From Gandjariella thermophila (GTDB taxonomy: Bacteria; Actinomycetota; Actinomycetes; Mycobacteriales; Pseudonocardiaceae), in the NCBI RefSeq assembly GCF_005405885.1, contig NZ_BJFL01000013.1, positions 62,001 to 126,000 of the forward strand: 64,000 nt of DNA, in the 5' to 3' direction. Shown in pieces: positions 60,634-64,000 of the stretch. Each line of letters opens with the position of its first letter. The first letter of the stretch is position 1. Both the position numbers and the translations under genes were made by a program. Below the pieces are notes generated by a model, which ran no database searches, was not told the DNA's origin, and was given only the letters and a program-made list of their open reading frames with translations.

Positions 60634-61161
60634 TCAGCGACCGGCCCCTCGCCGGGCTCCCGGGTGGAAGTCGTCGTCCGGGTCGTCGTTGACCTCCCGG
60701 TACAGCAGCGAGTGCACCCGTTCCACCCGGGGGATGTCGTGGAACTCCAGCGGCTCGTCGGAGGCCGACTCGATGACCAGGGTGCCGCAGCCGAGCATCC
60801 GGTCCATCAGCCCGTGCCGGAACTCCACGCTGTTGATCCGGGACATCGGGATGTCGATGCCCCGCCGGGAGAACACGCCCTCCCGTGACATCACCCGGTG
60901 CGTGGTGACCACGAAGTGGGTGGTCCGCCAGCGCAGCAGCGCACCGAGGGTGAACCGGCCGACCAGCAGCAGGCACACCACCGCGATCGCGATCCAGGCG
61001 ATCTGGTGCCAGGAGTACCGGCTGGCCAGCGCGGCCAGGAAGGCGCCGGCGGCGACCACGACCAGGAAGGCCAGCACCGGGCCAAGCAGCATCTTCCAGT
61101 GCGGATGCTTGTGGATCACGACATGCTCGTCCTCGCCGAGCAGGTCGTCCGGGTACGCCAC
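60634..61161 (-). CDS. PH-domain membrane protein (Rv3278c-like)
   Basis: 175 residues from the GTG at 61161 (AYPDDLLGEDEHVVIHKHPHW). Two transmembrane helices (~25-47 and ~53-75) are followed by a bacterial PH domain: FVVTTHRVMSREGVFSRRGIDIPMSRINSVEFRHGLMDRMLGCGTLVIESASDEPLEFHDIPRVERVHSLLY. Function unknown; conserved between purK and birA in actinobacteria. It ends acidic then basic (NDDPDDDFHPGARRGAGR). Confidence 0.9.
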   Translation of the reverse strand: MAYPDDLLGEDEHVVIHKHPHWKMLLGPVLAFLVVVAAGAFLAALASRYSWHQIAWIAIAVVCLLLVGRFTLGALLRWRTTHFVVTTHRVMSREGVFSRRGIDIPMSRINSVEFRHGLMDRMLGCGTLVIESASDEPLEFHDIPRVERVHSLLYREVNDDPDDDFHPGARRGAGR

Positions 61162-61289
61162 GGTCCCTCCTCTTTCCGCGACATCGCGCGCCACCCCGAT
61201 CGCGGGCCTGCCGGCCACGACCGCTCCGGTACGCCCGATGGTGGCTTTACCGTACCGGGCAAGGACATTCCGTGGGTCGGCTTACGAAC

Positions 61290-62114
61290 TCACCCGACCG
61301 GGCGTACGTGCACCACGTCCCCGGCAGACACCGGGATGATCGCGCCGCTGCCGGAGCGGACCAGCAGCCGGCCCTCCTCGTCGACGTCCTGCGCGGCGCC
61401 GAGCACCTCGCCGCCGGCGGGAAGCTGCACCCGAACCTGCTCGCCGAGGGTGCCGCAGACGCGGCGGTAGGCGTCCAGCAGCCCGGAGGCCACCGGGTCG
61501 CCGGCGTGCTCCCGCCACCGCGACTCCCACGCGGCCAGCCCGGTCAGCAGCGCGATCGCCAGTTCGGTGCGGTCGGTGCGGGCGGCTCCCTCGGCGGCCA
61601 GCGAGGTGGCCGGAAGGCCGCCGGCACCGCTGGGCAGGTCCTCCGGACGCTGGTTCACGTTCAGCCCGACGCCCAGCACCGCGGCGGGGCCGCCGACCAC
61701 CTCGGCCAGCACCCCGGCGCACTTGGCCCGGTGTTCGCCGGCGAGCAGGTCGTTCGGCCACTTCACCGCGGCGGGCACGCCGGCGGTGTCCCTGGCCAGG
61801 TCGACCAGGACGACCCCGGCCAGCAGCGGCAGCCAGCCCAGCCGGGCCGGCGGCACGCCTTCCGGCCGCAGCAGCACGCTCAGATACAGGCCCGCGCCCT
61901 GCTCCGACACCCAGGTGCGGTGCATCCGGCCGCGGCCGGCGGTCTGCCGCTCGGCGATCAGCACGGTGCGGTCCGCGGCGCCCGCGCCGGCCGCCTCGGC
62001 GAGGTCGCTGTTCGTGGACCCGGTGCTGGCCACGACGTCCAGCGCGGCGTAGGGGCCGTGCGGGGCGACCAGGCGGGCGCGCAGAGCGGCGGTGTCGAGC
62101 GGTGCGGAGGTCAT
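61290..62114 (-). CDS. birA: Biotin-[acetyl-CoA carboxylase] ligase
   Basis: 274 residues. Catalytic domain: VASTGSTNSDLAEAA, AERQTAGRGRMHRTWVSEQGAGLYLSVLL (biotinyl-AMP loop GRGR), VKWPNDLLAGEHRAKCAGVLAEVVGG, LGVGLNVNQ. It has no N-terminal winged helix, so it is a ligase only and not the biotin-operon repressor. It biotinylates the BCCP of the acyl-CoA carboxylases; AccD5 follows across a short segment. Matches Rv3279c. Confidence 0.94.
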   Translation of the reverse strand: MTSAPLDTAALRARLVAPHGPYAALDVVASTGSTNSDLAEAAGAGAADRTVLIAERQTAGRGRMHRTWVSEQGAGLYLSVLLRPEGVPPARLGWLPLLAGVVLVDLARDTAGVPAAVKWPNDLLAGEHRAKCAGVLAEVVGGPAAVLGVGLNVNQRPEDLPSGAGGLPATSLAAEGAARTDRTELAIALLTGLAAWESRWREHAGDPVASGLLDAYRRVCGTLGEQVRVQLPAGGEVLGAAQDVDEEGRLLVRSGSGAIIPVSAGDVVHVRPVG

Positions 62115-62198
62115 CGGCTGGCAAGCCTACGGGTCCCCCGTTCCGCCGGCCGGTCGGAGCGGGAACGACCCGGCGGGACGGGGGAAGAACCGCTCCAG

Positions 62199-62279
62199 GT
62201 GTTCACTCAGGTACCGACACCCAACGGGCTGAAGTCCCGGATCCGCGACCGGGTGCTGGACGAGGCCGTCCCGCTGTGA
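62199..62279 (+). pseudogene. C-terminal remnant of an MNT-type antitoxin
   Basis: About 26 codons ending RIRDRVLDEAVPL and stopping in a GTGA overlap with the HEPN toxin start, the arrangement and end sequence typical of MNT nucleotidyltransferase antitoxins (…RVLxEAVPL). The ~110-residue catalytic part (GSxARG...DSDxD) is absent: birA's 5' end and a short unrelated stretch lie where it should be. Short similarity; identification leans on context. Confidence 0.5.
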
Positions 62280-62626
62280 GGCGAGCGACGCCGGAACGCC
62301 TGCGGGACATCATCGACCACATCGAGGAGGCCGAGCGGATCCGACCGGCTACCAGGACCGAACTGGAGTCGGACCGGCGAAGCCGAACTCGCCTTGACCG
62401 GCTGGTAGAGATCATCGGCGAGGCCGCGAACCACGTGCACCCGGCGGTCCGGGAAGCGCCCCCGAGGTGCCCTGGCGCGAAATCATCGGTATGCGGCAAC
62501 CACATCGCCCACGGCTACTTCGACGTCGACCTCGGCGCGCTGTGGAACATCCTCACCAACGATCTCCGTGTGCTGCTGCCGCGGATTCGGGCGATCCTGG
62601 ACGGGCTGTCCGACGACCACCCGTGA
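62276..62626 (+). pseudogene. HEPN (HepT-like, DUF86) toxin damaged by two frameshifts
   Basis: 116 codons from GTG. The head ATPERLRDIIDHIEEAERI, EIIGEAANHVHPAVREA and the end HIAHGYFDVDLGALWNILTNDLRVLLPRI are HepT. Between 62459 and 62496 the frame is wrong. Reading one base over there gives the family's PEVPWREIIGMR; the protein itself has PPRCPGAKSSVCG instead. One base is missing in the C-run at 62459-62463 and one extra G sits at 62495-62496. The catalytic Arg of the R-x4-H RNase motif is thereby lost, so the toxin is probably inactive. Confidence 0.75.
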
Positions 62627-62680
62627 TGTGGACAACGCCTCGGGTGGCAGCCGGTGAGCGGCTGGTTAGGCTGCGGCGGT

Positions 62681-64000
62681 ATGAGCAGCGCTACCGAGCC
62701 GCTCGGCGACGTTCCGACCACCGAGCCGGACATTCACACCACCGCCGGCAAGCTCGCTGACCTGTACCGACGCAACGACGAGGCGGTACACGCCGGTTCC
62801 GCGCGCGCCGTGGAGAAGCAGCACGCCAAGGGCAAGAAGACCGCCCGGGAGCGGATCGACATGCTGCTCGACCCCGGCTCGTTCGTCGAACTCGACGAGC
62901 TGGCGCGGCACCGGTCGACCAACTTCGGCCTGGACCGCAACCGGCCGTACGGCGACGGCGTGGTGACCGGGTACGGCACCATCGACGGCCGCCCGGTATG
63001 CGTGTTCAGCCAGGACGTCACCGTCTTCGGCGGCGCGCTCGGCGAGGTCTACGGGGAGAAGATCGTCAAGGTGATGGACCTGGCGATCAAGACCGGCCGG
63101 CCGATCATCGGCATCAACGAGGGCGGCGGCGCCCGCATCCAGGAGGGTGTGGCCTCGCTGGCCGCGTACGGGGAGATCTTCACCCGCAACGTACGCGCCT
63201 CCGGGGTGGTCCCGCAGATCTCGCTGATCATGGGCGCGTGCGCGGGTGGCCACGTCTACTCACCGGCACTCACCGACTTCATCGTCATGGTCGACCAGAC
63301 CTCCCAGATGTTCATCACCGGGCCGGACGTGATCAAGACGGTGACCGGCGAGGACGTCGGCCTGGACGAGCTGGGCGGCGCCCGGACGCACAACACCAAG
63401 TCGGGCAACGCGCACTACATGGCCGCCGACGAGGAGGACGCCCTCTCCTACGTCAAGGAGCTGCTGTCCTTCCTGCCGTCCAACAACCTCTCCGACCCGC
63501 CGCTGTTCGCCGGTGAGGACACCGGCGAGGGCTCCGTCGCGGACACGATCAACGACTCCGACCGGGAACTGGACACGCTGATCCCGGACTCGGCGAACCA
63601 GCCGTACGACATGCACGAGGTGATCACCCGCGTGCTGGACGACGGCGAGTTCCTCGAGGTGCACGAACTCTTCGCGCCGAACATCATCGTCGGGTTCGGC
63701 CGGGTCGAGGGGCAGAGCGTCGGCGTGGTGGCCAACCAGCCCACCCAGTTCGCCGGCACGCTGGACATCGACGCCAGCGAGAAGGCCGCCCGGTTCGTGC
63801 GGACCTGCGACGCGTTCAACATCCCGGTGCTCACCTTCGTCGACGTACCGGGCTTCCTGCCGGGTACCGACCAGGAGTGGAACGGGATCATCCGGCGCGG
63901 CGCCAAGCTGATCTACGCCTACGCCGAGGCCACCGTGCCGCTGGTCACCGTCATCACCCGGAAGGCGTACGGCGGGGCGTACGACGTGATGGGGTCCAAG
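62681..64000 (+). CDS. accD5: Acyl-CoA (propionyl-CoA) carboxylase beta subunit, truncated by window edge
   Basis: 440 codons visible of an expected ~530-550. Carboxyltransferase N-domain: [83 protein letters not shown]-domain: [112 protein letters not shown]. It carboxylates propionyl- or acetyl-CoA with the biotin-carrying alpha subunit encoded elsewhere. Matches Rv3280 next to birA. The frame is open at base 64000. Confidence 0.96.
   Translation, partial: MSSATEPLGDVPTTEPDIHTTAGKLADLYRRNDEAVHAGSARAVEKQHAKGKKTARERIDMLLDPGSFVELDELARHRSTNFGLDRNRPYGDGVVTGYGTIDGRPVCVFSQDVTVFGGALGEVYGEKIVKVMDLAIKTGRPIIGINEGGGARIQEGVASLAAYGEIFTRNVRASGVVPQISLIMGACAGGHVYSPALTDFIVMVDQTSQMFITGPDVIKTVTGEDVGLDELGGARTHNTKSGNAHYMAADEEDALSYVKELLSFLPSNNLSDPPLFAGEDTGEGSVADTINDSDRELDTLIPDSANQPYDMHEVITRVLDDGEFLEVHELFAPNIIVGFGRVEGQSVGVVANQPTQFAGTLDIDASEKAARFVRTCDAFNIPVLTFVDVPGFLPGTDQEWNGIIRRGAKLIYAYAEATVPLVTVITRKAYGGAYDVMGSK

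Noticed and set aside
62276..62626. Intact functional HepT toxin
   Set aside because: The catalytic segment is out of frame and the key Arg is missing. Sequencing error remains possible and is noted in the finding.
1..64000. tRNA, rRNA, CRISPR arrays, insertion sequences, prophage genes, replication origin
   Set aside because: Read for T-loop motifs, transposase motifs, repeat-spacer patterns and DnaA-box clusters; none found.

Overview
The window is high-GC actinobacterial DNA. It shows a WhiB regulator, F420 biosynthesis genes, DUF397/XRE regulators, mycolyl-type cell-wall glycosyltransferases, LCP ligases and GTG/TTG starts. The core gene order matches, from my knowledge of the M. tuberculosis chromosome, the stretch Rv3255c to Rv3280: manA, TobH-like, manB, DUF3499, a minimal metallopeptidase, whiB2, fbiA, fbiB, manC, wbbL, rmlD, LCP, TIGR03089, fadE25, purE, purK, GtrA, PH-domain protein, birA, accD5. 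An added GT2/membrane giant, TNT-type polymorphic toxin, DUF397 pairs and very high GC point to a Pseudonocardiaceae-like organism (Amycolatopsis / Saccharopolyspora relatives) rather than a mycobacterium. No phage, plasmid, rRNA, tRNA or CRISPR was seen.

Layout. 1-4.9 kb is accessory: the tail of a membrane-bound alpha/beta hydrolase, a GlmL-like ATPase translationally coupled to an XRE + DUF397 regulator pair, a divergent coupled pair of unknown genes, and a Phd antitoxin with a RelE toxin killed by an in-frame stop. 5-12 kb holds an APC permease, a CDF metal exporter and the mannose operon manB-Trm112-TobH-manA. 12-17 kb has DUF3499, a zincin-like protein, a 1166-residue GT2/membrane protein and whiB2. 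17.4-21.2 kb is an M50 protease followed by an overlapping fbiA-fbiB-Nudix operon. 21.3-25.5 kb has an orphan sugar-binding lipoprotein, an AlkA-type glycosylase, manC and a Gln/His-rich protein.

25.5-37.3 kb is a cell-wall glycan block: wbbL, five more glycosyltransferases (one a GT2-GT4 fusion), a degenerate methyltransferase-like protein, a HIT protein, rmlD and rmlB. It is followed by two tandem LCP proteins, TIGR03089, a DMT transporter and a Tat-lipoprotein class A beta-lactamase. 43.3-46.6 kb has DinB, a GH18 enzyme under a DasR-like operator and a Pro-rich membrane protein. 46.6-52.4 kb has fadE25, purEK, an ECF sigma factor carrying its own zinc-finger/membrane tail, and twin GtrA proteins. 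52.4-55.3 kb has a two-component system and HisN. 55.3-58.7 kb is a YbaB - WXG100-like - TNT toxin - immunity operon. The window ends with MaoC, HMG-CoA lyase, PH-domain protein, BirA, a wrecked MNT/HEPN toxin-antitoxin pair and the start of accD5.

Together the mannose, rhamnose, LCP and glycosyltransferase genes supply GDP-mannose and dTDP-rhamnose and assemble and attach wall polysaccharides. BirA, AccD5, FadE25, HMG-CoA lyase and MaoC form an acyl-CoA carboxylation and branched-chain catabolism group. The least expected structures are a dispersed 137-171 bp repeat placed just upstream of co-directional genes, two independently broken toxin genes, and the TNT toxin cassette.
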